A DNA stretch of 64,000 bases from Paramecium tetraurelia. Its lineage: Eukaryota; Ciliophora; Oligohymenophorea; Peniculida; Parameciidae. Below the pieces are notes generated by a model. That model had not been told where the DNA came from and made no database searches. It was given only the letters and a program-made list of their open reading frames with translations. Of this stretch, positions 1 through 10,716 are shown piece by piece; within the stretch, counting starts at the first letter, position 1, and each line of letters starts with the position of its first letter. Position numbers and translations under genes: made by a program. The stretch lies in contig NW_001799067.1 in assembly GCF_000165425.1 (NCBI RefSeq), positions 68,867-132,866 of the forward strand. The letters run 5' to 3'.

Positions 1-11
1 TATACTACAAA

Positions 12-2465
12 TCAAAAATAATGTTCCTTTAATATATCGTTGAGTTCTTAGTCTCTAATAGGTTTGACGAGATAATTCAATACGCCAATTTTCTTACATT
101 CTTCTCTTTCCTTATGATCTGTATACCCAGAGCAAGCAATGATAATTTGATTTGGATTTATTTTAAGCACTTCCTTAGAAGCATTAAAACCATTCAATAT
201 TGGCATCTCCAAGTCCATAAAGATTAATCGATAGCCACTACAAGTTTAGCAACATTTTTTTTTTTTCAACTTTTCAATGCATTCGCTACCATTTGATGCC
301 GAATCTATATCTAGAATGTTTCTAACTATCAATATCAATATTTACTTTTTATTCAATAATTTTGTGAACGTAAAGACATTAAATATCTCATCATCAACTA
401 TTAAAATATGAGGGCATCTAGTAAGAGGGGGTTCTAAGTCGATTGATTTTGGAGGTTCCAACAAAAATGTCATTCCTTCATCAACATCTTAGGACTAACC
501 TTGATTTTCTTTAATGCGATAATTTGACACTCTCTTCAGTCTAGTTTATTAGATTTGCAAGTTAAAAAAAAAATAAGTACCTTAATTTAACTTTGAATCT
601 ATCTATAAACCACCAAAACCTATAGAACTTGCTATCTGATTACTGATAACCAAACCTAATCCCACTCCATTCTCATTCCTCTTTCTACTTTCTTCAGAAT
701 TAACTTTCGAAAATTACTTGAATAGTTATTTTTAATCTTCATTAGAGATACCAATTCCATCATCTTGCACGCCTATTCTGATTGTTGTGTTATCTATAGA
801 GGAGACGAGTATGGTAATTTTATTGGACGCAAATTTAAAGCTATTGCTCAATAAATTCACCAAAATTTATTTGATTCTATTCCGATCACTAAAAACTAGA
901 GAGGGAGCTTAATTATCATAGACATAGGAAAGGTTTAATTTTAAGATCTTAGCCTTCAATGCAAATAATTTCAAGCACTCTTTGATCAGTAATTACAAAT
1001 TGAATCTTGTCTATTGAATTGTAAATTTACCATTTTTTATTTGAGCCAAGTCTAGCAAATCATTTGATAAATTTAAAATATAATATGAATTATCCAAAGC
1101 AGCTTGAAGCATCTCAGAATTGTCCATAGTTAATTAATTAGTGTGCAGTACATTTTCAATCATCTAAATAATGCAATTCAGAGGAGATCTGTATTCATGA
1201 CTTACATAGGATAGCATTTTTGATTTTTATAGATCATATTCTCTCAAATATTTGATTTTTTATTTATGAGTAATGTCTCTAATCAAAATAAAGAATAAAT
1301 TGTTCTCCCTTTTGGTTATAGTGAGTTCCAACATTTTCTCTGTTTTTCTTTCATTCTAAGACATTGCAACAATATTATGAGGGTAGAATGTTTGTAATGT
1401 AAAAAATTCGTTCTAAAGACTATTTTATTTAAATTTACTAAAAATTTCTTTAAATTAGTTGACTACTTTTTTTTCTTGATTCAATTCTAATAGAATTTAG
1501 TAATGCGGATTGTTGGATTGATTTATCTATTCATTCTTTAAATAAGCCATACTTTTGCATAATTATTTTTATTGATTAATTTGTAAAAAATTGTCATCTT
1601 AGGAATGATGCTATTAATATTATATGTTGTTTAAAGAATTAAAAATGTCAAGAATTTCTTTTGCTGAGTTAACTGAAAACAATGTTTTTGATGCTATATT
1701 GGTAAATACTATCTCCATCTCCTAATTTAATTAGTTTAATCTCATAACTACTAATCCTTCATGTGTAAATTCCATCATTACGTCTAGTATATTCGTGTTT
1801 AAAACTTGTTTTTGAAAAGTGTAATCTGGCAGCAGAAAATGATAGAACGGAAATTCTTTACTCTTTGGGGATAGCTTATCTGTATCAGACAATGAAGATG
1901 CCCTGTCTTTCCTAGTGATTATGTAATCTATCTTCTAGTTGTGTTGCTAAACACTTAATTTGTTTTTTGGAATAATCACTTTTTACAATCCGTTGGCCAA
2001 ATTGATGAACAAGGAGAAGAGCAAATAAATTATGCATTAATAAAAGGATATGTCAATTTATTATGCTTAAGATATGTAAAAGATCTACAAACAAGTTGAT
2101 TAAAGCAACAAAACTAGCCAAAATAATCTACATCGAAACAACTATTTTTGAAATCTTAACAAATCCTCAATTAGTTGTGTTGTGATAAAATGCAAAATGA
2201 CAACATATGCAGTACATTCAATTTGAGAGTTACTTTCGTTTTGAATCAGAAATAAGCATAAACTCAGTTGAATTAATATCAGGCTTCCAATGAATAGGGT
2301 TGGTTTATTTTTGGTCTAAAAAAAAAATAATAATAGAGACGAAAGAGCTTAGATGACCAGATATGCCAAATTGGTATTTTCCAATGATTTTAAATAGTAA
2401 TAAATTGAAAACCCTAATCCATAGGTCTAAAAGAGAATTACTATCAATCTCCACACAGGTTTCAT
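12..2465 (-). CDS. Membrane hybrid histidine kinase with C-terminal receiver
   Basis: Hybrid two-component sensor. The N-terminus (ATG at 2463-2465, starting MKPVWRLIVILFQ) is a run of hydrophobic segments, then a linker that could hold a PAS-like region, then a DHp helix with an intact H-box (VSHEYRSPLN). The ATPase domain has an N-box (ILVNLLSNSFKF), G1 (DDGIGI) and G2 (GVGLGL) boxes. After an intron near 540-585 comes a receiver domain with HILIVDDE, the phospho-acceptor in FMDLEMP and the conserved lysine in LVKPI. The stop TGA is at 12-14. All catalytic landmarks are present, so it should autophosphorylate on His and pass phosphate to its own Asp; the signal and output are unknown. No HPt partner is visible nearby. 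Two degenerate relatives lie at 29.7-31.6 and 47.0-49.5 kb. The exact intron set was not fully traced. Confidence 0.9.
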
Positions 2466-3042
2466 TTATCAAATAATAAATTATACAAAACCTTCATATT
2501 ATATGGCTTAAATTATTATTCAAATGAGACCAGTCTGACTGCTTTTATTGGAATGTTACACATTTAAAGAATAATATCAAATGAAATGCAATAATTTGCT
2601 GAGAAATTTATTTTAAAATATAAAGGTTACTTAGAAAACTATAGTACAATTGACCAAAATTGAAAATCTTATTTTTAATTAAAAGATAGCAGATAAAAGG
2701 AAAATGCCACTAAAATTAGAAGTATTTCATATTATTTAATTTGAGTTCACATTGAGTTAGGTTAAAATATCTTCTCTACTTCTAATAAAATATGTATAAA
2801 AAAGAGATTAATTTGATAAGAAGTTATAATCAAACAAATTCTGCATTAAATTTTTATATTTTAATTTCTGACAAATCAAGATACTGGAATCATGTATAAA
2901 AAAAAATATTGTAAATTTCAAAGTTTTAATAGGACTTTCTTCACTATGGCTTTGTGCTTGATGTGACTTGTTTTTTATCTTATTTTTGAATTATAAATGT
3001 AACACGTACTTTCTTTCCTTAAAAAGTTATTACTAATATTAT
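2466..3042. other. Long intergenic stretch
   Basis: AT-rich DNA between the histidine kinase start and the stop of the next minus-strand gene. It should hold the kinase promoter. A 96-codon plus-strand open frame (2581-2871) exists but has no recognisable features. I see no RNA gene or repeat. Confidence 0.5.
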
Positions 3043-3549
3043 TCATATAATGTACCCTAAAATCCTTATGACTTTAAGATATTCTTCATCCTAAGTGTAT
3101 TTCACCAGATGAAAGAGATTTCTGAGTTGATTTACAAGTTCACTCATGAACAAAAGAAATTGATTTCCTTTTTCTTCTCCCAGAATTTGAAAAACAGTTT
3201 TTTTTTGTCTCAAAGCATATTAGACGATGGCTTTTGAAAAATTTTTCTGAATATTCGTTGAGTCCACCAATAAATTAGGTTTTAAATTGCTCCCTTTTTC
3301 GTCTGATTAGATTTAAACTGAAGGTGTTTAAATTTGTTCTGAAGTTTTCTCGAAATCAATGAAAGGAACAGACTTTTTAGGCAGAGTTTCAAGGGTTTTC
3401 TCCTCTTGTTTTATTGGATCTCCTTTCGTCTTAATGGCAAGAGTTGGCCCAGCCTACATTATTTGATATTGTTAAAAATATGGATTTTAAGCAGGATAAT
3501 AGTACTAAGGATAGTATTATGGGTAGTATTGTCCTTAGGGAGTTGGCAT
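3043..3549 (-). CDS. Hypothetical protein with Pro/Tyr/Gln-rich N-terminus
   Basis: Uninterrupted frame of 169 codons (168 aa) using TAA/TAG as Gln, from ATG at 3547-3549 to TGA at 3043-3045. Residues about 4-30 are a low-complexity tract with repeated Q-Y-Y-P units (QYYPQYYPQYYYP), of a prion-like or aggregation-prone type. A charged middle rich in K, E, P and T follows, and the last 50 or so residues look helical (FLLFMSELVNQLRNLFHLV). An internal ATG at 3457-3459 would remove the repeat tract; I prefer the longer form because the upstream frame keeps codon-level repetition. No family was recognised. It sits between the histidine kinase and Vps39 genes, all on the minus strand. Confidence 0.6.
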
Positions 3550-3863
3550 GAAGTTCTAATATAAGTTCTGGTACATTAAATAATTATTGTTTTTTGCAAT
3601 ATTTTGTATCACATTAGAACCCGATAGATAATAAAACTTTTATTTAGAATAATTAAAATATCATCCGATTAAATTAAAATGTTAATGGCGATTTCAGAAA
3701 TGAATGCGATACAAAGTTTATGAAATTATCGCATCATGTCCATAAGGATTAATAAGCAAAGAAATTTTTTTTGAATTAGTATCTAATTAAGAAATTATTT
3801 TTAAACTTTAATTACAAAAAATAGTTATAAAATATTATTATTATTTATCTGATTAACTCAGAC
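3550..3863. other. Intergenic region
   Basis: About 310 bases between two minus-strand genes. Very AT-rich, with no feature seen apart from the presumed promoter of the P/Y/Q-rich gene. Confidence 0.5.
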
Positions 3864-6788
3864 TCACATTTTAAAATACTTTTCAAAGTCCTTATCCGTC
3901 TATGGACATATGGTGTTGCTTTTTATACAGGTATGATGGGCGATAACACCATTAGGATAAACAACAAATACCTATGTGATCAAAATTATATTTACCTTTT
4001 CACCAATTGATCTACTGCAAACTGCACACTTCTTTTCAGATGTAATCCTTACGTTGGCTTACTTGGTGCTGGCATTCAAGCATTCGACATTCAATAAATC
4101 CATATCAGATAGATGGAACGCAGCTTTTGTCGATCTCTTTTAATGTAGTGTGTGGCCTAAAGTAAAGTATCTTATTACTTATTACACTATTTAAAAATTA
4201 AAATAATCCATCATCTTCTCCTTAATCAGCAAGTATCCAATTCTCTGGTATCATTTCTAATACTTCCAAAGCATTTAATTAAGAGTGTGTTGCATATTTT
4301 TTCAAAAAATTGTTGATTGTAATCTACATTTTGAATGAAAAATTGAATTACTTTAACTTAATTAAACGCAAATAATGTTTACTGATCAGTTGATCTTTCC
4401 TTCTATTTTCCCTCCAAAAAGAAATATAGCTCTTTATACTTTAAATTAAAGAGAATTCATACCTTTTTGAAGAGTTTAGTCAATAAGTTATCAGTATACT
4501 CGCAACAATATTTTTCAGCCCAATCATAAAATCCAAGATTTAATAATTAACTTAATGCTTCCTCATGTCTTTTCTCTCTACCATACAACAGAATTACTTC
4601 TCCAATCATCCAAGAATCCTTTACTTTTTTTTCCAAAATGCTTGAAGAATTATATTTGGCATTTGGATTCTTTAAGAACTTTTTTAATGACGAATAAGAT
4701 TCCTATGCAATCTAATTCTTCTTCATATCAATCTAAGCTGGCTACGTCTCTTTAGGAAATATGGTGAACAAGAAATCTATGTAAGAATATACTAATTGAG
4801 TATGGAATCTTTCTTCCTCTGTCTACTTTTCCAATACTAAGACTTCTAAATATTTCTCTTTGAGTTTCCTCTTTAGATCTTGTTCCTTTTCTTCATCCAA
4901 AAACTTTAACATTTAATCTGGTGATATTATGCTTTCACTAACGTAAAAGATTTAAATTCCTGTTTTGAATTGCTTTTTCAAAACCCATTGAATGAACTTG
5001 AATATTCTATTCTTTTCTGGATTCTACTTAAGAATTCGAGTAGTTTCCTCACAGGCCTCCTATTGCACTTATTAATTCAAAGAATCACCCCCAATAGTCC
5101 TCCAGACTTCCAGCGACAAATCAATTTTATTAAATGATTCATAAAATCTGGCTAAAATACCTTATTGTTATTCAATTGCTTTATTATTTTGAAATATGGC
5201 TTGTAATTCAGCATACATCGATAAACAATATATTTGATTACAAGATAAAAAGTTCTTTAATTTAGGTAATTGTTAAGCCTCTAAATAGGCCTTTATCAAT
5301 GCAAAATCTATCAATTCCAACAGTTATTCACACTGTATAGCATGCCATTAATTTTAATTGAAAATCTAAGTACTAGTTAATAAATTCAATTTATCCTTCA
5401 TTGAATAAGCATATTAAGTTGAAGTTAGTACAGCCCTTTTCTTTTCTAGAATTTCGATCAAGAAATCTCTAGCTTATAATTTCAATTCTTAACTCTTCTT
5501 AGGATCACCTTTATTTTATTCTTATACATATTTGGCAATAATTAGTGATATCGTATTTTAAGATGGATTTGGATTAACTGATTCTAATTTCTCTACAGCA
5601 TAGTAATAATCTGGGAATAAACAAATGAAATCTCTTGGTTCAAAATTTGTCTATAATATATAATTCAATGCATTCTAAAACTACATCTATCTAATCAAAG
5701 CCCAACCACAATCCAATTTTAACTATTCCAATTACTAATTCTTTTATGCATCTTAGTTTTAATTGTATTGTTAAAATACTTGGAGTGCATCTTCCACCTT
5801 ACCTTACTTTAGTAAATCCTAAATCTATTGTTCAGGAGGTGTTTAATATAAGTAGATGATCTAAAAATGTTGATAAAATAATTCATACCTCACTAGAACT
5901 TCCATAAAATAAATGGTTTGATGTTTAAGTAATACATTTTGCTGAAGATGACAATTAAATATCACTCATAGGTTTAGAGTCCAATAAATTGAACACTTGT
6001 ATTAAGTTATCAAATAGTACTATCAAATATTACTTAAATATTGTTATTATTTATATTGACTTATTTTGTATTTGGATAGTACTCTTCTATTTCATTTAGC
6101 CATCCTTGCCAATAAAAATACCAACATTGTTAGTTGTTATTATTAATAATTCATCATTATCGGTTGCCTTCAGATATGGATTAGATCCAATATCCAGAAT
6201 TAAATTGGCTACCTAAAGTTATTTATCATCAAGATTTATCACAGAATAATTTTTCTTTGATATTCCAAAATAGAATAAGCTCCCTATAAATGCAATTGTT
6301 ACAGGAATATCTGGCAATAAGAATCTCTCTCTCAAACATTCAAATTTTCCTGCTTTCTAATTGTATTATAAAATGAAGCCTTCTTTCTTCTTAGTCACTA
6401 TCACAATCTCAAGTTAATTTATTTTCGAAAATTCGTTTAAGGCAAATAATGATACCTTTTCTTTAGAGATCTAATCCCCTTTTAGAGTCTTTTCTTCAAC
6501 AAAAAATAATGTTTGATCTGATAAAACCAAAAGATTAGCACCCGCTTAAGGGAAGACTTTTATTTAATCAATCCTTGATTTAGTTAAAGATTTGGATTAT
6601 GCTTAATTTGCTTGTATAATCATGGCTTAATCCGGCTACAATTGATATCTAATTCAATTAATCCTTTACCTATATAATGTGCCTTTCTCATCTCCAGTGT
6701 ACAAGACATTTTAATAAGCATCTATAGATGATATCTTGTAGTTTATTTCAAGGACACCTCTTGGATTAAATACACTTCCCAATTTCAT
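3864..6788 (-). CDS. VPS39: Vps39/TGFBRAP1-like HOPS/CORVET subunit
   Basis: Tethering-complex subunit expected on endosome/lysosome-type membranes (in ciliates also food vacuoles and secretory organelles). The N-terminal half reads as a CNH beta-propeller (e.g. GANLLVLSDQTLFFVEEKTL). A long alpha-solenoid with clathrin-heavy-chain-like repeats follows (YGREKTHEEALS, FYDWAEKYC). The extreme C-terminus is the Vps39 zinc-finger type: a CxxC pair, then VYPNGVIAHHTC and a final CP. Start ATG at 6786-6788 opens MKLGSVFNPRGVLEI; stop TGA at 3864-3866. Several short introns are present, one near 3974-3997. TGFBRAP1/Vps3 has the same architecture, so CORVET versus HOPS membership cannot be decided from sequence alone. 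Confidence 0.75.
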
Positions 6789-6906
6789 TAAATAATATAT
6801 AATAATATTTAGATTAATTCATTAATTTATTAGCTTCATTAGCAATAATTACATTATTTGACTTGAAATATTATGAGAGGTTTTTGAAAGCATAAAAACA
6901 TTGTTT

Positions 6907-7112
6907 TCACTTTATAAAATCAAAATTGTTATGATGTTAGAGTATTTTAGCAAAATTTGCTGATTCCTCTGATTCTTTAATTAATGAAAATCATCATGAT
7001 TCATCAAACATGTAATATCTTCATACAATTTCCAATACTTAAAGAAGAGATAAGATGAAAACTGTTACTGATTAATCTGATCTAATAATTCTAATTTAAG
7101 TTTTGTGTTCAT
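6907..7112 (-). CDS. Possible micro-gene, hypothetical
   Basis: Short frame starting ATG at 7110-7112 (MNTKLKLELLDQINQQQ) in the 535-base gap between the Vps39 start and the Elp2 stop. It could be spliced with a ~34-nt GT..AAG intron into a downstream frame (ESEESANFAKIL) ending at TGA 6907-6909, giving roughly 60 aa. Amino-acid make-up is protein-like, but there is no homology evidence and the intron is longer than its neighbours. An RNA read across the proposed junction would settle it. Confidence 0.3.
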
Positions 7113-7323
7113 ATTTAAGTAAGTGAAAAGTTAAAAAATGAATAACTAATTATTATGATTAATTATTTATTCTATTTATTTGCTCAGTTTTCTTTAGATT
7201 TTGAAATCTATTATTATAATCTTTGAAATAAAATTTTATTTTAAGAAATGGACAATTAATAATAATTTGATAAACTTACAAATAAAAGATAATCAACTAA
7301 ATACTGTTTATAATGATTATATA

Positions 7324-9533
7324 TCATATTTCATATATTCTAACTGTGTGATCATCACTACAGGAAGCAAGCAAATTATTATTAAATTTGATTCTGTTAA
7401 TAGTTTTAGAATGTTAATGATATTTATCTACAGCAGACAGCAATTTTAATTCAAGAGCTTATGTAAGTTCAAATGTCTCTAGTTGTCCTTAACCATAGGC
7501 TACAGCGACAATTTATTTTTCATTAAGTTAAACAGAATCTATAGCTGTGATCTCATCTGGGAAATCGATTTCTTTTATTGGCAATGATGCCTCTTTAGTA
7601 TTATAAATTCTAAATTTTTTATCTCTGCTTCCAGTAAAGATCAGAGATTCATCATTATTGAATGAACAAGTATACACAATTCTTGAACAAGGCTATGATT
7701 TTGATAGTAATTAATAAGTGTCATCATCCTATTTAACAAATACTCCTAAGCATCTGTCTTTACTAACACTTATCAAATATTTTCCACTCTTAGAAAATAC
7801 AAGTTAGACAACAGTGTAATTATGACATGGTAATAATTATTTAATTTTGAAAGTGTTTGTATCCCAAATGATTATTTCAGCAGCTTTAGATGTAATGGCA
7901 ACAGAGGATGAAGCAGCTATATTTTAATGTATAGCTATTGCCTAAATTGCATAACCGTGCCCATATAATTTATTAGTTTCTGGCCATAAGGATTTCTTTG
8001 CAAGCAAGGCATCATTTGGAGGTTATCCATATTTGACTTCAAGATTGACTTCAACTTCATTAGCTTTGACACTATCATATATAAAATAAAGTCTACTTCT
8101 CATCTTCTTCATCCTCAAATTACATTTGTACATTCATCAATCCAAGTGCCTATTGTATTCCTTCAGTAGCTAATTTAAATTCATTAAATTATCTATTGTT
8201 ATAAGTTACAATTTGTGAAGGAATATTTTTATTCAAAAAGACAGATGAATTAATATTTTATTCATTCAAATAATTGAGCTAATTAATTGTAAAAGGAGAT
8301 GGATTGAACATTCTTAATATCTTCTCATCTCCTCCACTTATAACTTGATTTCCAATTTGTTTTATAGCATTTAAATCATAACCATGAATTTATGGTCTGG
8401 ATATTTCATGATATGTGCCATTTTGAATCCACTTGGCAAAGATTCGACTAGTTTAATCAATACTACAAGTGAGTAAATAGTCATTAAAATCAAGATCTGT
8501 TACCTCTGCATAATGGCCTGTTATCACAGGTTATTCTACCCAATTATCTTATTGCTATTTCCAAATATAAATTGCCCCAGTCAAAGTATAACATATAATG
8601 TATTATTTATCATATGATGTTTTCAATCCAAATATCTGATTCTTATTTCCACTTGTTTATCCTAATCTGGAAACACTTAACCATAATCCGGTATCCTTGT
8701 CTTGCTTCCAAATGATAACATTGTAATCAAATGAACCACTCAGAATTGTATTCTCATCAAACCAATTTACTGTAGAAACCTCTTCATTATGTCCTTAGAG
8801 GATTGTCTCCAATTTGAAACTATATAATTATTAGCCTATTCTAAAAGATCTAATCTTAGCCTCAACCTCATTAACCTTGTAGATGCTCCAGATTCTAGTG
8901 TATGTATCCTTAGATGCACTTGCCAATTACAAGTAATCCTAGTTTTTTTAGAAAAACTGCAAGTGATTTAAACTTCTCTAATGACCTTTCACTGAAGCTT
9001 TATATTATAATTGATTGTTCTCTAAGATGTATAAATGGATTTGAGTATCTACTCCACTGAGAGCAACAAAAATGAAATTATCAAAAGCAATTGCATCAAT
9101 GTTCTCCATCACATTATTACCAAACTCAAGCTTTGATAATTCTTTTAATTCTAAATCCAGCACTGTAACTAAGCCATCGATAGACAAGGCAATTAGGTGT
9201 TTACCAATAACTTTGAACAATTATATTGATTCACTTAATTTAGTTTCATGTAAAATTTAGGAATCGTTGAATATAGCTATTTTACCCTCTCCATCAGCAG
9301 CTATCAATGTATTTGCATCCAGAAATCTTACGTAATTGACTCTCTTATTAAAAGTTGAATAAGAATATATAACCTTTAATTTCTCAATATCATACACTAA
9401 TATCTAAGATAAAAAATTGAGTTACTTGGTTACTACAAGGAAATGCTATCAAATGTGAATTTGGTTCAAATTAACAAACATCCAAACCATTATAGACTGA
9501 ATTACAGCCTCCTGATATGAATACATTTTTCAT
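7324..9533 (-). CDS. ELP2: Elongator complex subunit Elp2 (WD40)
   Basis: WD40 scaffold of Elongator, the acetyltransferase complex that starts cm5/mcm5 modification of wobble U34 in tRNAs. The protein opens MKNVFISGGCNSVYNGLDVC, matching the Elp2 start with its conserved GCN. WD repeats run along the whole length, consistent with two propellers. The late segment RIVYTCSFNNDES followed by TGSRDKKFRIY is the characteristic Elp2 block, and the last blade reads LASCSDDHTVRIYEI before TGA (7324-7326). Length is about 730 codons, slightly short for the family but with both propellers represented. It starts only 33 nt from the divergent spartin/senescence gene, so the two probably share a promoter. 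A plus-strand open frame over its 3' end is a shadow. Confidence 0.85.
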
Positions 9534-9566
9534 TCTTAATTAATTATTTTAATTAAAGAAAGAATA

Positions 9567-10706
9567 ATGGATTATCAATTATAATTATAATTAGAAGTAC
9601 CTTAATCAAAATTATTTGAAATTAAAAACCAATAGCCAAAATAAGTTGATGCTGGCATTCTCTAAGTATTGAAATGGCTAAATTTATTAGTTATATTAAT
9701 CAGAACAACTTAAATTAACTTTCTTAAAATTCGGCTAGTTTTAATATACATTGCAAAAAAATATCCCTGTGATGGTTGCTTTAATAGTTAATGGTAGCAA
9801 AATGTACATTTTCCCTGGTCTTAATGATATATTTTATGGAATCATTGTAGAGAAGTAAGATTAGGTATCTGATACATTTGAACATATTCTCTCAGTTAAT
9901 GTTCGACTTGTGATTTCTCCCCAAAAGCAACACTAAAATGTTATGTCTAAGTCTATTTATGGTGGAAGAAATGATATGAAGTAATTAAATGAATAGCAAA
10001 AATTGACCCAACAGGAATTAATGTTGAGAACTGGAATAATGCAAGTCAATTTGTGGGAACATGTTGGATAAGGAGAGAAACCTGCAGGAGTTAGCGATTA
10101 TATAAAATAAGGAGGAAATGCTATTAGATAAGGCTTAATTTCTGTAGCTGGGTTTATTGGAGAAGGGATAAAGAAAGGAGGTGAATTGATTTCTGAGAAG
10201 ATCACTGATAAAGAATAAAAAGAAATATCTGAAGACACATTGAATAAAGTTAAATTAGTGAATAAAGGGTCTAAAGCTATACTTCAATTTACAAAGGCTT
10301 AAGTTGATGCTTTGATTAATTTGGGAAAGTTGATTGCAGATGAAGCTGAGAAATAATTTGAGAATAGTGAAACTGGTAAAAAGATGTAAGAGCACAAATA
10401 TTATGATGATGCTAAAAACGTTGGGGGAGCTGCTGTTGTTGCTGTTGTTAGCATTTATGATGGACTAACCGAAGCTCTAAGTGTATTATTGGATTGCACT
10501 GGCTAAGCAACTACAGAAGTAATTTTCATCGTTAATCACTTTAGGTTATTAAAAATAAATATGGAGATTAAGCTAGTGAATTAAGTAAAGAAGGATTTTA
10601 AGTTGCAGGAAACGTTCTCGCATTCGATAAAATATATGTTTAAGCAGCAGCAAAAGCAGTATTAGAATAATAATAGCAATAATAATAACAATAACAAAAA
10701 TAATGA
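9567..10706 (+). CDS. Spartin/senescence-domain protein
   Basis: Three exons with introns at 9666-9690 (25 nt) and 10519-10544 (26 nt). The start ATG (9567-9569, MDYQLQLQLE) was chosen because only splicing of the first intron keeps one frame into the conserved body. The central and C-terminal parts match the spartin/ERD7 senescence domain: GVSDYIKQGGNAIRQGL, GFIGEGIKKGGELI, a long amphipathic Lys/Glu helix region, then GGAAVVAVVSIYDGL and a glycine/alanine-rich hydrophobic helix typical of membrane or lipid-droplet association. It ends in about ten glutamines encoded by mixed TAA, TAG and CAA codons, followed by KQ and TGA. Spartin relatives act on lipid droplets and endosomes; in ciliates the role is unknown. 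The next gene's stop lies 10 nt away on the other strand. Confidence 0.75.
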
Positions 10707-10716
10707 AGATATTTAA

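Noticed and set aside
2581-2871. Plus-strand open frame of 96 codons (MKCNNLLRNLF...)
   Set aside because: With TGA as the only stop and AT-rich DNA such lengths are common by chance; composition is K/I/N/L-rich and no feature supports it.
3485-3535. Apparent imperfect hairpin (ctaaggata ... tgtccttag)
   Set aside because: Explained by codon repeats of the Tyr/Pro/Gln tract on the minus strand rather than an RNA or terminator structure.
4555-4755. Plus-strand 66-aa open frame
   Set aside because: Lies antisense within the Vps39-like solenoid exons, whose minus-strand frame is clearly coding.
7201-7449. Plus-strand 82-aa open frame
   Set aside because: Antisense to the last WD40 blade and 3' end of ELP2; I/N/F-rich without any domain.
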